64,000 nt of DNA from an uncultured Clostridia bacterium. Lineage in GTDB: Bacteria > Bacillota > Clostridia > RUG12999. A model generated the notes under the pieces. The model saw only the letters and a program-made list of their open reading frames with translations. It had not been told where the DNA came from and did not search any database. This document shows, piece by piece, positions 36,138 through 45,683 of this stretch; position 1 is the first letter of the stretch, and every line of letters starts with the position of its first letter. Position numbers and translations under genes: made by a program. The stretch spans positions 119,017-183,016 of the forward strand of contig CAMNSU010000001.1 in assembly GCA_946555455.1 (NCBI GenBank), written 5' to 3'.

Positions 36138-39100
36138 TTATTTCAGCAACCGATAGACTGCAACAATCGCCTGTTCGCGCAAGGTGTTTTCCTTGGGTGC
36201 AAACGCGCCGTTTTCCATGCCGTTCAGCAGTCCCAATTCTTTTGCCTGCGCCACTGCCGTGCGCGCCCAATCTGAAATATCCGCTGCATCTGTGAAAGAC
36301 GCATCGCCGCCCGCCGCACCGGCAGAAGCTGTTTTCAGTTCATATGCCCGCACCAGCATACATGCCATTTCTTCGCGGGTAACCGGTGCATTCGGGTTTG
36401 CGTTGCCGCCGCTGCCCTGCACCAATCCTTTTTCTTTCGCCGCTGCAAACACGCCGGCATACCAATCGTTTGCCGCAACATCAGCAAACTCGCCATGATA
36501 TCCGGTCTGCGGCAAGCCCATTGCGCGCACCAGCAATGCCGTGAATTCCGCGCGGGTTGTGGTTTGTGACAAGCCCAGCGAATCCGCACTCACGCCGTTG
36601 ACAATGCCATTTTCCACCATCTGAGCGATTTCCTGTCCTGCCCAGTGTCCTTGCAGTTCCGCTTTCATGCCGTCTGTCAGCTTTGACGTTGGCGTTGGAA
36701 TAATGGAACCGCCCGCTCCGGGTGTACCCGCACCGCCGCCATGGCTGCCGCCGCCAATGCTGCCTCCGCCAATGTTACTGCTGCCGCCACCGCCGTTACC
36801 GTGGCCGCCGTCCGGATTCACAGGACGCTGGCTCCCATCGCCGGGCTCCGGCAGTTTTGTATCGTCTCCCAAAAACGGCGTGCCGAAATAGATGTACGCA
36901 CCCTCCTGTTGAAACGGAATATTTTCCACATTCGTGCCGTTTTCATCTGTATAGGTCACTTGCGTGATGTTTTTATCCGTATAAATCGCAATGTTTTTCC
37001 AAGTGCCGTCTCCGTTTTTCAGTCCGTCCGCCGCTGTGACATTGACAATATTTCCCTGCCACTGTACGCCCAAATCCTTGATTTCGCCGTCCTGCACTTT
37101 GATTAAATATTTTTCGGCGGCGGTGTCCACAACGTTGTTGCCGCCGCGGAGAATTGCCTGATTATTTGCGGCTCCTTTTTTCTCCACCAACATCAAATCA
37201 GCGTCTGTTGTGTAGGTACCTGCCGCCCGCTGTACGTTATCGCCGCGGTTTGCATAATAGGTATAGTTTTCCGTGCTGCCGGTATCCTGATCCAGCACTG
37301 TCATTTGGAATGCATTGGCTGTTTCCTCCGGCACGTCCAGCGTGAGGTTCTGCGTTGTCACGCTCTTGCGTTCCCCTCCTTTGACAGGATAGAGCACGGT
37401 GTTAAACGTTGTTGCGCCGCTGAGTTTCTTTTCATAGGTCAAATATTTTGCGTCTACTTCCGTTCCGGCATTTGGCGCATACCAACCGTCCGTGAGCTGC
37501 GCTTTGTCGAAAGCGTGCGCTTGGTTCACGGGCGCCAAAATGAGGTTCGCGCCTTCAAAATGCGTTGTCGCGGTATTTGTCACCGGATCCAGCGTCAGTC
37601 CTGCGTTGGGCAGGAAATGCCAGTTTTGGTCATAGGTATTTTCTCTGCTGTTGTCCGGCTCCACATAGTCCGTCACAATGGCAAAACCGTTCTTTAAAAA
37701 CAGAATATCGCGGTAGTTGGTGAAATTGCCGCCGACTGCGGAATTGTTTTTATAGTTCACGGTTTCCGCCCGCAGGAAGTTATACATGGTGTTAAACTCC
37801 CGATTTTCAGGGTGCATACTCCCCTGCTGTCCACCGTTTAAGTTGACAATGGGATTTCCGGCAGGGTCGCTGCCGCTGCCGCCCTGTCCGCCCTTTTGAC
37901 TCACACCGTTGATTTCAATGGTGTTATGCGCACGGGTGGAATTCAAAAACAGGTTCATGGGAAGCGATGGGGTATAGTTATGATACAGCGGGTCTACCAA
38001 GAAATGCTGTCCGTAGGCATAGAAATTCAGACCCAAATCATCATTTTGACCATGGGATTTCACGCCGCCGTCCGCGTTGATTTGCATGGCAATAGTATTG
38101 TTTGCGTTCATTCTGCCCCAATCGGAACGCAAAATCGCTTTTTGTCCAATGTCATAGACAATGGCGGTATATTCCGGTTTTTCTCCCTCCGCGCCGCCCG
38201 ACGTTGCCCACATCAAATAGGGGTTTTTGGTGAGTTCATTCAGCGTGCCCCATTTGCCGGCATAGTTGCTGCCATGTCCATAGGCGTGTCCCTGCTGCCA
38301 GTCGCCCCAAGTCGGCGTGCTGGCGTTCATCAGATACAACGCATATTTTTCCATGAATTCCAGTTCTGCCGCGCTGAACAGTTCCTTACCGTCCATGCCG
38401 ACCATTTCCGCATTGTTAATGGAATTCAGGAAGGTACCCAAGTTGAGGTCGGCATAGCCCAGTCCCACCTCAATGGAACTGCCGTCATCAAACAAATCTT
38501 TCATGACCTTATAGCCCAGACGGTGTTTTGCCGCCGCCAGCCAGCCGCCCTGCATAGACCCGGGCTTATTCGGGTCGGACAAACCGGTTGCCGGTTTGCC
38601 TGCATCGGCAAACTCCATGAAAGGAATCGTTAAGTTGAACAGTCCCTCCGCCTGCAGGGAACCGAAGTTATTCCCCTCCGAACTATTATTCCATTGTTTC
38701 ACCAGATAGTCGTTTGTCATCCAAACGTTTTTTAGAATTGCCGTGAATACCTCCGGCGTCATATATTCGCTGGGCAGCAGCATATCAATCATTTCGGGAT
38801 AGTATTTCGCCCGCTGTCCCAGATTGTGACAGCCGTCACAATTATAAATTGTGCCGATTGCCGCTTTTTGACGGACAATGGTGTTCATCAGCATACGGAT
38901 TGCGTGATACGCATAGACCTCGCCGCCGCTTCTGCCCGTCTGTGTATAGTATAAATAGCATTTTGCAATGTTGGGCGCATACTGCCATTTGTTCATGTTG
39001 TCCGCCCAGGAAGGAATGGTGGTGCTCATGCTGGTCATGTGCGTCAAATGCGGCGCCATTTCGCCGTCATAGGAAAAGATATCAATGGTACGGTTCGACC

Positions 39101-40277
39101 AGTTGATTTCATTTTCCTTCCAGCCCAGTTCCTTGGATTCCCACAGCATAACGTCTTTGCTCACGCGTTCCTGCGGTGCGGCAGTGGGATTGTCGCTTTT
39201 CACCATTTTACCGTTTACCTTCAGCACCGCGCTGTCAATAGAATCTCCCGGTTTCAAATCGGAAAAATCAAACAAAAGATAAGCGCGTTTGGTATACTCA
39301 TCCGCTTCCGCCTGCGTGCCGATAGAACTATAGGATTCCTCCACGCGCAGCGTTTTTTCCGAACCATAGTTTTTCGTCCGGTTGCCGCCCGCCATAATGG
39401 TGGCGTCCGCAATGGGTCTGATGGTTCTGGTGTTGCCGTTGACCGTCAGTTCAATGCGCGGCCCTGTTTCGCCCGCTTCTCTGCTGTCGAACACAGCTTC
39501 ATAGCCGTCTTTTTTCAGCGCAATGATGTTGAACGCTTTTTGCGTGGTGACAGCGCCGATTGCCGCTTCCACGTCTTTGCGCACATCTGCTTCAAAAACC
39601 TGTGTTTCCGCTGTCATGTTCCATTTTTCCACCGGTTCGCCATAGCCCCACAGTTTAATCAGGTTTTCAAAAGTTGCCTGTGCAACCAACCGTTTGCGTT
39701 TGTCGGAAACAGCGGCAAGACCGCGGCGGTGTGTTTTGAACGTATTGCGGTAGTATTCCAGAATTTCTTCCTTCGCCGCTTCATAGTCGCCGCGTTTGGC
39801 TGCCGCTTCCGTGGCTGCCAAATCAGAAGAATAGCTATAGTCAAAATAGGGTTGTTTCGTCCATGCGCTGCCGTCCCATACGCCGAAGAAATCTGCGTCC
39901 TGAATGACTTGCGGGTCTTGCATCAATTCGTCATATTGGTCGTATTGGTCAATGGTGGACTGAAAATATTCGTCCTGCGTCATTTCCTTCGTATCCGGCG
40001 CCACCAGCGAAGTCGCCTGAATTTGTTCCGCCACTTCCTGTGATTCCAATGTCATTTCTTCCTCCGATGCACCGTCTTCCTGCGGTAACACGCTGTTTTC
40101 CGTCTCCGGTTCCTGCGCAGCCGGCAGTGCCGCGTTTTCCAAAAGCTGCTGCATGGTCGTCTCCTGCTGCGCCTCCGGTGCGGGAGCAGTTTCCTGCTCC
40201 TGCGCACCGACAGCGCCCGCCGCGCTTACCATCATGCAACCGCTTAGCAATGCCGCTATCCATCTATGATTTTTCAT
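36138..40277 (-). CDS. Exported heparinase II/III-like polysaccharide lyase with SLH anchor
   Basis: 1379 residues. A signal peptide (cleavage near AVGA) is followed by an acidic Gln/Glu linker and a DNRLRE-type (CBM96-like) beta-sandwich at about 280-370 (IRPIADATIMAGGNRTKNYG, KRAYLLFDFSDLK). Then comes a long helical toroid, then a heparinase II/III-like beta region at about 690-870 (SDWGRMNANNTIAM, GGVKSHGQNDDLGLNFYAYG, NSTRAHNTIEINGVSQ). A Gly-rich linker leads to three C-terminal SLH modules that anchor it to the wall. Such enzymes split uronic-acid polysaccharides by beta-elimination; the substrate here is not known. SD AGGAGAGG. Last gene of the operon. Confidence 0.87.
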   Translation of the reverse strand: MKNHRWIAALLSGCMMVSAAGAVGAQEQETAPAPEAQQETTMQQLLENAALPAAQEPETENSVLPQEDGASEEEMTLESQEVAEQIQATSLVAPDTKEMTQDEYFQSTIDQYDQYDELMQDPQVIQDADFFGVWDGSAWTKQPYFDYSYSSDLAATEAAAKRGDYEAAKEEILEYYRNTFKTHRRGLAAVSDKRKRLVAQATFENLIKLWGYGEPVEKWNMTAETQVFEADVRKDVEAAIGAVTTQKAFNIIALKKDGYEAVFDSREAGETGPRIELTVNGNTRTIRPIADATIMAGGNRTKNYGSEKTLRVEESYSSIGTQAEADEYTKRAYLLFDFSDLKPGDSIDSAVLKVNGKMVKSDNPTAAPQERVSKDVMLWESKELGWKENEINWSNRTIDIFSYDGEMAPHLTHMTSMSTTIPSWADNMNKWQYAPNIAKCYLYYTQTGRSGGEVYAYHAIRMLMNTIVRQKAAIGTIYNCDGCHNLGQRAKYYPEMIDMLLPSEYMTPEVFTAILKNVWMTNDYLVKQWNNSSEGNNFGSLQAEGLFNLTIPFMEFADAGKPATGLSDPNKPGSMQGGWLAAAKHRLGYKVMKDLFDDGSSIEVGLGYADLNLGTFLNSINNAEMVGMDGKELFSAAELEFMEKYALYLMNASTPTWGDWQQGHAYGHGSNYAGKWGTLNELTKNPYLMWATSGGAEGEKPEYTAIVYDIGQKAILRSDWGRMNANNTIAMQINADGGVKSHGQNDDLGLNFYAYGQHFLVDPLYHNYTPSLPMNLFLNSTRAHNTIEINGVSQKGGQGGSGSDPAGNPIVNLNGGQQGSMHPENREFNTMYNFLRAETVNYKNNSAVGGNFTNYRDILFLKNGFAIVTDYVEPDNSRENTYDQNWHFLPNAGLTLDPVTNTATTHFEGANLILAPVNQAHAFDKAQLTDGWYAPNAGTEVDAKYLTYEKKLSGATTFNTVLYPVKGGERKSVTTQNLTLDVPEETANAFQMTVLDQDTGSTENYTYYANRGDNVQRAAGTYTTDADLMLVEKKGAANNQAILRGGNNVVDTAAEKYLIKVQDGEIKDLGVQWQGNIVNVTAADGLKNGDGTWKNIAIYTDKNITQVTYTDENGTNVENIPFQQEGAYIYFGTPFLGDDTKLPEPGDGSQRPVNPDGGHGNGGGGSSNIGGGSIGGGSHGGGAGTPGAGGSIIPTPTSKLTDGMKAELQGHWAGQEIAQMVENGIVNGVSADSLGLSQTTTRAEFTALLVRAMGLPQTGYHGEFADVAANDWYAGVFAAAKEKGLVQGSGGNANPNAPVTREEMACMLVRAYELKTASAGAAGGDASFTDAADISDWARTAVAQAKELGLLNGMENGAFAPKENTLREQAIVAVYRLLK

Positions 40278-40290
40278 TGCTTTCCTCTCC

Positions 40291-43200
40291 TTATCTGCCT
40301 ATCTTATCGAGCACCATGCAAATCACTTTTGCACCTTGTTCTCTTGTTGCAGTGTCTGCCGGCAGGAAATTGCCGTTTTCACCGTTTAAAATGCCCAGCG
40401 CTGCCAACTGCATAACCGCTTCCTGTGCATATGCGCTGATTTGTGCGCTATCGGCAAAAGTGACGTCCGCCGTACCGTTCAAAATCTGCGCTCCGCTTTT
40501 CTCCAGCGCGCGGCATATCATGGTCGCCATATCTTCTCTGCTGACATATTCTCCTACGCCGAATTCCGTTTCGCTGATACCGCTGACAATGCCTGCCTGT
40601 GCCGCTGCCGCGATATAGGGGCTGTACCATTCGCCCGCCGCTACGTCGGCAAAATCTGTATTTTGTGTACTGGTGTCCAGTTTGAGCGCTGTAACCAGCA
40701 ATTTCACAAGCTGCTCCCGCGTCAAATGACCTTCGGGGTCAAACGCGCCGCCACTGCCATTTACAATGCCTTGCTGCGCCAACCGTTCTATATAGGGATA
40801 AGACCAACGCTGCATTTCCACATCATAGAACCGCGTCTCTTGCGGCTGTGGCTGCGGACGAACCGTGTTTTCCGGCTGAATCACCGGCACCTGCATTCCT
40901 GCACCGCCGCTGCCGCCGGAGACGGAACCGCCGCCACCTCCACCGCCGCCGGGGCTCTGACCGGCAGCCGGTTTCGTTCCTTTGACCGTGTGGTATACCG
41001 TGACCGTTTCTGATTTATCACCGCTTCGGAAGGTTGCCGTCAGCGTCACATTTTGGTCATCGCTCTGCCGCGTTACATGCCCCTGCGCGTCCAGCGCCGC
41101 CGCGTTGTCGGACGACCATTCTATTGTACTGCCGAATTTTGTCGCCGTAGGCAGTACGATATCCGTCGTTACTATTTTCGGATTGGTGTAGGTAAACGCT
41201 TTCACATCTGCCTGCACGCGTTCCTCGTCCGTTGGCATGGAATACAGTTCTATTTCATATATCTTCACAGGCATTTCGTCCTGCTGCGTCATGCTAAGAC
41301 GTACATAGCGTGCGCCGGTCAATGGGAAGCGAATTTCCTGTCCGAACGCCAAAGTATTCCACTGCGTCGCTTTTGTATAGTTTACATTATCGTTTGACAC
41401 TTCCAAAACAGCGTTTCCGATATTGCCTTCCGCGTAAAGCACAGCATGTGTGAGCAATTTCTCACTGCCCAAGTCCAGTGTCACCGCCGCATTTTTCGCC
41501 GCCACAGTCCACGCGGTTTCATAGTTTTTGTCCGTCACTGCAACAATGCTGCCTTCCAGCGCCGCGACATTCGCAGAAGGACGCGCGTCTGCCGCCATGT
41601 TTTCCAGCAGGTCTCCCTCTGCCAAAACCGTGAACCGGAATGTCTTTTCCGCAGACAGTTCGCCGTTTTGGAATTTCGCCGTCAGCGTCACAGGATGGTT
41701 TCTGCCTGCCGGACGCGTCACTACGCCTCCTGCCGACAGCACCGCCGCATCGCTGGTCGTCCAAGTCACCGTCGTCCCGTTCGGCAACGGTGAGGACGGC
41801 AGATTCAAGCTCTCTGTCAGCTTATCCGGCTCCTGCGCTGTTAATGCTTCATAGGTCACAAGCGCAACATCTTCCGTGAATCCAATCCGCGCGTCTCCTG
41901 TCCACAGGACAGTGAAATCAAAGGTCTTGGAAAGAGACAGTCCCGTCTCATCAATTTTCGCCGTGAGCCGTACTGTTTTTTCTGCATCCTCCGGTCTTGT
42001 TATCGTTCCGTCTGTTCCTATCACGTCCGGCATATCGGATTCCCAATGAATGGGTACGCCGCAGGGCAATGCCGACGGAAGCGTGAGGTTTCCAGTTATC
42101 ATTTCCGGTACTTGCTGCGTGAGGTCTGCCGCGCTCAATGCGCTGAATTCTGCCTCAATCTGCGCCGCATAGTCCGCGTCATATTCGTAGACTTTCATGC
42201 CTTTGGTAACGATATACGCGTCTTTGTCGCCTTCTTTTCCTTGATAACTCACCTGTACACCGCCGATACCGCTGCCATAGGACGGTTTATATGTTTTCTG
42301 GGAAGCAAGCTTGCCACCGCTGACATGCTGGAATGCCCCTGTCGCCGTGTCATAATAGATACCAATGGTTTCCTCTTTGCCATGCGTGTGGTTAATCTTT
42401 ACTTCACTATCAATCCAGTTTCGACCGCTGCCATTGTTCGCCGCCAGTCCCAGCGTATTGCTGGAGCGGAAAATGAACAAAGCTCCTTCGCCATTTGTGC
42501 TGTTTAGCACAATAACACGTGCTTCGCCTTTTTTCATATCCGCTTGCAGCGTCATTTCCACATAGTATTTTTTGCCCGGTTTGATTTTATCTACAAAATT
42601 CAGCCGCATATCGGGGCGGTTGTTACTTGGCACTTCATTGTTTGTCAGCTGACCGAACCGTACGCCGCCACCCTGCGCTGTAGAAGAAGAAACGCCGTCT
42701 GTAATCTGCGTAATCGCATAGGTGGACGCGCCGCGCGGGTCTTCCACTTTCACGTTTTCCACCAGTTTCCAAATTGCCTTTTCGTCCGGTAAAACCGTGA
42801 AGGTGAAATCGCGCGTTTCTGTCGCTGCCGCCGCGCCCGCTTTGGTAAACGCCGCTTGCAGCGTCACTTGCTGCGCTTCCGTCTCCGGACGTGTCACCTT
42901 TCCGTTTGCCGCAATTGCCGTTCCGCTTTTCACGCTCCATGCCACGGTGGTACCACCTTGCAAGGGGCTGACCGGCAGATTCAAGCTCCATTGCACATGC
43001 TCTGCGTCCGGATTCGCGCCCAACAAATAGGCCTCCGTCACGCTTGCAATATCTTGCTGGAACCACTCTTCCGCCGGATTGCCGGATTCTTTTTTAACCG
43101 TGAAGGTAAAGGTTTTCTCCGTAGTATACGTATCGCCCGGACTGGTGAACACCGCTTTTAGCTGCACCGTCTGGTCTGCGCCGTCCGCTGCCGGACGCGT

Positions 43201-45660
43201 CACTTTCCCTTGATTGTTTATCCATTCGCCGCCGCTGACAACACTCCATACGACTTTCGTCCCTTTCGGCAGCGGTGAGGCGATCAACGTCAAATCGGAA
43301 ACAACGTTCTGCGCATCGGTGTTCGTGCCCAGCAGCGACTGCTCTGTCACGCCCGCCACTTCCGCTTGAAATTCCGCTTCCGTTAAATCGCTGACGACCT
43401 GTTCTTCATATTCGTAGACTTTCAACCCTTTTACAATGATATAGGCGTTTTCATCACCTTCATTCCCCTGATAGCTGACCTGTACGCCGGAAATACCGGT
43501 GCCATAGGACGGTTTATATGCTTTCTCGGCTGCAATCGTTCTGCCACTGACAAACTGAAATGTATTTTGTACCGTGTCATAATAAATACCAATGGTTTCT
43601 TCGCTGCCGTGCGTGTGACTGATGGGTACTTCGCTTTGTACCCAATTTCGACCGCTTCCGTTATTCGCCGCCAGATTCAGCGTGTTCGATTTATTGAAGA
43701 TGAACAGTGCTCCTTCGCCATTTGTGCTGTTTAGTACAACAACACGTGTTTCGCCCGCTTTCATATCCGCCTGCACAGTCATTTCCACATAGTATTTCTT
43801 GCCTGATTTGATTTTATCTGCAAAATTCAGCCGCATATCGGGACGGTTGTTGTCCGGCACCTGACTATTCGCCAGCTGTCCGAACCGCACGCCGCCGCCC
43901 TGCGCTGTGGCAGAGGATACGCCTTCCGTAATCTGCGTAATCGCATAAGTGGACGCGCCGCGCGGGTCTTCCACTTTCACGTTTTCCACCAGTTTCCATT
44001 CCGCTGTTTCTTCCGGCAGAACGGTGAAGGTGAAATCGCGCGTTTCCGCCGCTGTCGACGCACCAAATTTGGTAAATGCCGCTTGCAGCGTCACTTGCTG
44101 CGCCGCGCTCGGGCGCGTCACGGTTCCGTCCGCCGCAATTGCCGTTCCGCTTTTCACGCTCCATGCCACGGTGGTACCGTTCGGGAGCGGGCTAATCGGC
44201 AGGTTCAAATCCCATTTCACATGTGCCGCGTCCGCGTTCGCGCCTAACAGATAGGCTTCCGTCACGATTGCCAAATCCTGCCGAAATTGCTCTTCTATCA
44301 ATGCCGCATCTAATTTTAGAACGGTAAAGGTAAATGTTTTTTCTGCCGTATACGTGCCGCCCGGAGAAGCAAACGTTGCTTTTAGCTGCACTTCTTGGTC
44401 TGCGCTGTCCGCTGCCGGACGCGTCACTTTTCCTTTGTTATCTATCCATTCACCGCCGCTGACAACTGACCAAGTCAGCCGCGTCCAATTTGGCAGCGGC
44501 GAGGCGGTCAACGTCAAATCTTCTGTGATATGCTGCGCGTCCGGATTGTCTCCCAACAAAGACACCTCTGTCACGCTATTCACGTCCGCTTGAAATTCCG
44601 CTTCGTCCTCCACTTCTTCAAACGGCGCGCCCGCCAGACTGTCATATACCTCGAATTCCCAGATACTGGGGCCTTTTTCGCCCACTTCCACAATGCGGTA
44701 GCGGACATAAGCTGCTTTCACGCGGTCAAAGCTGATGTCATAGGTACGCATACTGCTGGGACAACTCTGCTGATATTCTTTTTCCTGTACCGGCAGCTCC
44801 TGTCCGTCCTGTTTGACCGCTTTCCAGTTTTGCCCGTCATCTGATACTTCTATGATAAACTTGGTGACGCGCCCTTGGAATTCCTTAATCGTGACTTTAT
44901 CAAACGCCGTCCGTTCCTCAAACCGAATGCCTGCCCATACGCCGGCGACCGCTCCGATTTCCAGTCCCCAGTTGGACGACCAGCGGGATTCGCCGGAAGT
45001 GCCGCCGTCATTCAATTTTGCTGCCGAAAAGCGTGCTTCTGTGGTAGACTTTTCCGGATCGGAAATACCTGTTCCTTTTGCCACTGCCAAATTGGTGTCC
45101 GCTGTGATAATGGATACGCAGTATACTTCAAATTCCCAGATGCTCGCGCCGGCTTTTTCTCCCACATTCACAATATAGAGCCGGACAGCTTTTGCTTCCA
45201 CCGCGTCAAATGTCACGGTATTGGCGACGGAATGCGCCGAATTCACTGTTTCTTTTGCCTCTTTTGTCTGATTCGCAAGCGCTGCGCCGTCCTTTTGCAC
45301 CACGTTCCAGTTGCCTTCTGCGTCCATATATTCCACTTTATATTCCGTAATTCTGGAATCATATTCATAAAAAACAATTTTATCTATTTTTGTCGGTACA
45401 TCAAATTCCACGCCGCACCACTGACCAATATTGTTTGCCGCAACACTCCAGTCAGTCGTCCAACGCATATTGTTTGCGCCGGAGGTGATTCCATCATTTA
45501 GTTTTTCTTTGCCGTATCCCGAATTGAAGTCGCTTTTGGTAATCGCCGTTGCTCCTAATGCCAAATTCTCGTTCGCCGCGCTTCCTGCCTGCGGAACCGC
45601 TACAAGTCCAAGCGTCAGCATAAACGTCAATAGCAGTGCCCCTAACCGTTTCCTGTTCAT
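40291..45660 (-). CDS. Giant exported protein: discoidin, Ig-like and repeated concanavalin-like domains, SLH anchor
   Basis: 1789 residues from the ATG at 45660 (AAGGATGGGG upstream; signal peptide follows at once). Two F5/8 type C (discoidin) domains come first (about 30-175 and 190-340; both end in SIWEFEVY). Atrophied Ig-like modules with the pattern LPNGTTVAWSVKSG..VTRP follow. A repeated unit (two Ig-like modules plus a jelly-roll starting WKLVENVKVEDPRGASTYAI) occurs twice with a period near 411 residues. Two more Ig-like modules, a third discoidin domain and another Ig-like module, a Gly-rich linker and three SLH modules end the chain. Likely a non-catalytic glycan-binding surface protein. 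Confidence 0.85.
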   Translation of the reverse strand: MNRKRLGALLLTFMLTLGLVAVPQAGSAANENLALGATAITKSDFNSGYGKEKLNDGITSGANNMRWTTDWSVAANNIGQWCGVEFDVPTKIDKIVFYEYDSRITEYKVEYMDAEGNWNVVQKDGAALANQTKEAKETVNSAHSVANTVTFDAVEAKAVRLYIVNVGEKAGASIWEFEVYCVSIITADTNLAVAKGTGISDPEKSTTEARFSAAKLNDGGTSGESRWSSNWGLEIGAVAGVWAGIRFEERTAFDKVTIKEFQGRVTKFIIEVSDDGQNWKAVKQDGQELPVQEKEYQQSCPSSMRTYDISFDRVKAAYVRYRIVEVGEKGPSIWEFEVYDSLAGAPFEEVEDEAEFQADVNSVTEVSLLGDNPDAQHITEDLTLTASPLPNWTRLTWSVVSGGEWIDNKGKVTRPAADSADQEVQLKATFASPGGTYTAEKTFTFTVLKLDAALIEEQFRQDLAIVTEAYLLGANADAAHVKWDLNLPISPLPNGTTVAWSVKSGTAIAADGTVTRPSAAQQVTLQAAFTKFGASTAAETRDFTFTVLPEETAEWKLVENVKVEDPRGASTYAITQITEGVSSATAQGGGVRFGQLANSQVPDNNRPDMRLNFADKIKSGKKYYVEMTVQADMKAGETRVVVLNSTNGEGALFIFNKSNTLNLAANNGSGRNWVQSEVPISHTHGSEETIGIYYDTVQNTFQFVSGRTIAAEKAYKPSYGTGISGVQVSYQGNEGDENAYIIVKGLKVYEYEEQVVSDLTEAEFQAEVAGVTEQSLLGTNTDAQNVVSDLTLIASPLPKGTKVVWSVVSGGEWINNQGKVTRPAADGADQTVQLKAVFTSPGDTYTTEKTFTFTVKKESGNPAEEWFQQDIASVTEAYLLGANPDAEHVQWSLNLPVSPLQGGTTVAWSVKSGTAIAANGKVTRPETEAQQVTLQAAFTKAGAAAATETRDFTFTVLPDEKAIWKLVENVKVEDPRGASTYAITQITDGVSSSTAQGGGVRFGQLTNNEVPSNNRPDMRLNFVDKIKPGKKYYVEMTLQADMKKGEARVIVLNSTNGEGALFIFRSSNTLGLAANNGSGRNWIDSEVKINHTHGKEETIGIYYDTATGAFQHVSGGKLASQKTYKPSYGSGIGGVQVSYQGKEGDKDAYIVTKGMKVYEYDADYAAQIEAEFSALSAADLTQQVPEMITGNLTLPSALPCGVPIHWESDMPDVIGTDGTITRPEDAEKTVRLTAKIDETGLSLSKTFDFTVLWTGDARIGFTEDVALVTYEALTAQEPDKLTESLNLPSSPLPNGTTVTWTTSDAAVLSAGGVVTRPAGRNHPVTLTAKFQNGELSAEKTFRFTVLAEGDLLENMAADARPSANVAALEGSIVAVTDKNYETAWTVAAKNAAVTLDLGSEKLLTHAVLYAEGNIGNAVLEVSNDNVNYTKATQWNTLAFGQEIRFPLTGARYVRLSMTQQDEMPVKIYEIELYSMPTDEERVQADVKAFTYTNPKIVTTDIVLPTATKFGSTIEWSSDNAAALDAQGHVTRQSDDQNVTLTATFRSGDKSETVTVYHTVKGTKPAAGQSPGGGGGGGGSVSGGSGGAGMQVPVIQPENTVRPQPQPQETRFYDVEMQRWSYPYIERLAQQGIVNGSGGAFDPEGHLTREQLVKLLVTALKLDTSTQNTDFADVAAGEWYSPYIAAAAQAGIVSGISETEFGVGEYVSREDMATMICRALEKSGAQILNGTADVTFADSAQISAYAQEAVMQLAALGILNGENGNFLPADTATREQGAKVICMVLDKIGR

Positions 45661-45683
45661 TGTTTCCCCATCCTTTCTACGCG

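Noticed and set aside
36667..36891. Proline-rich rightward frame
   Set aside because: Antisense of the Gly-rich linker of the heparinase-like protein.
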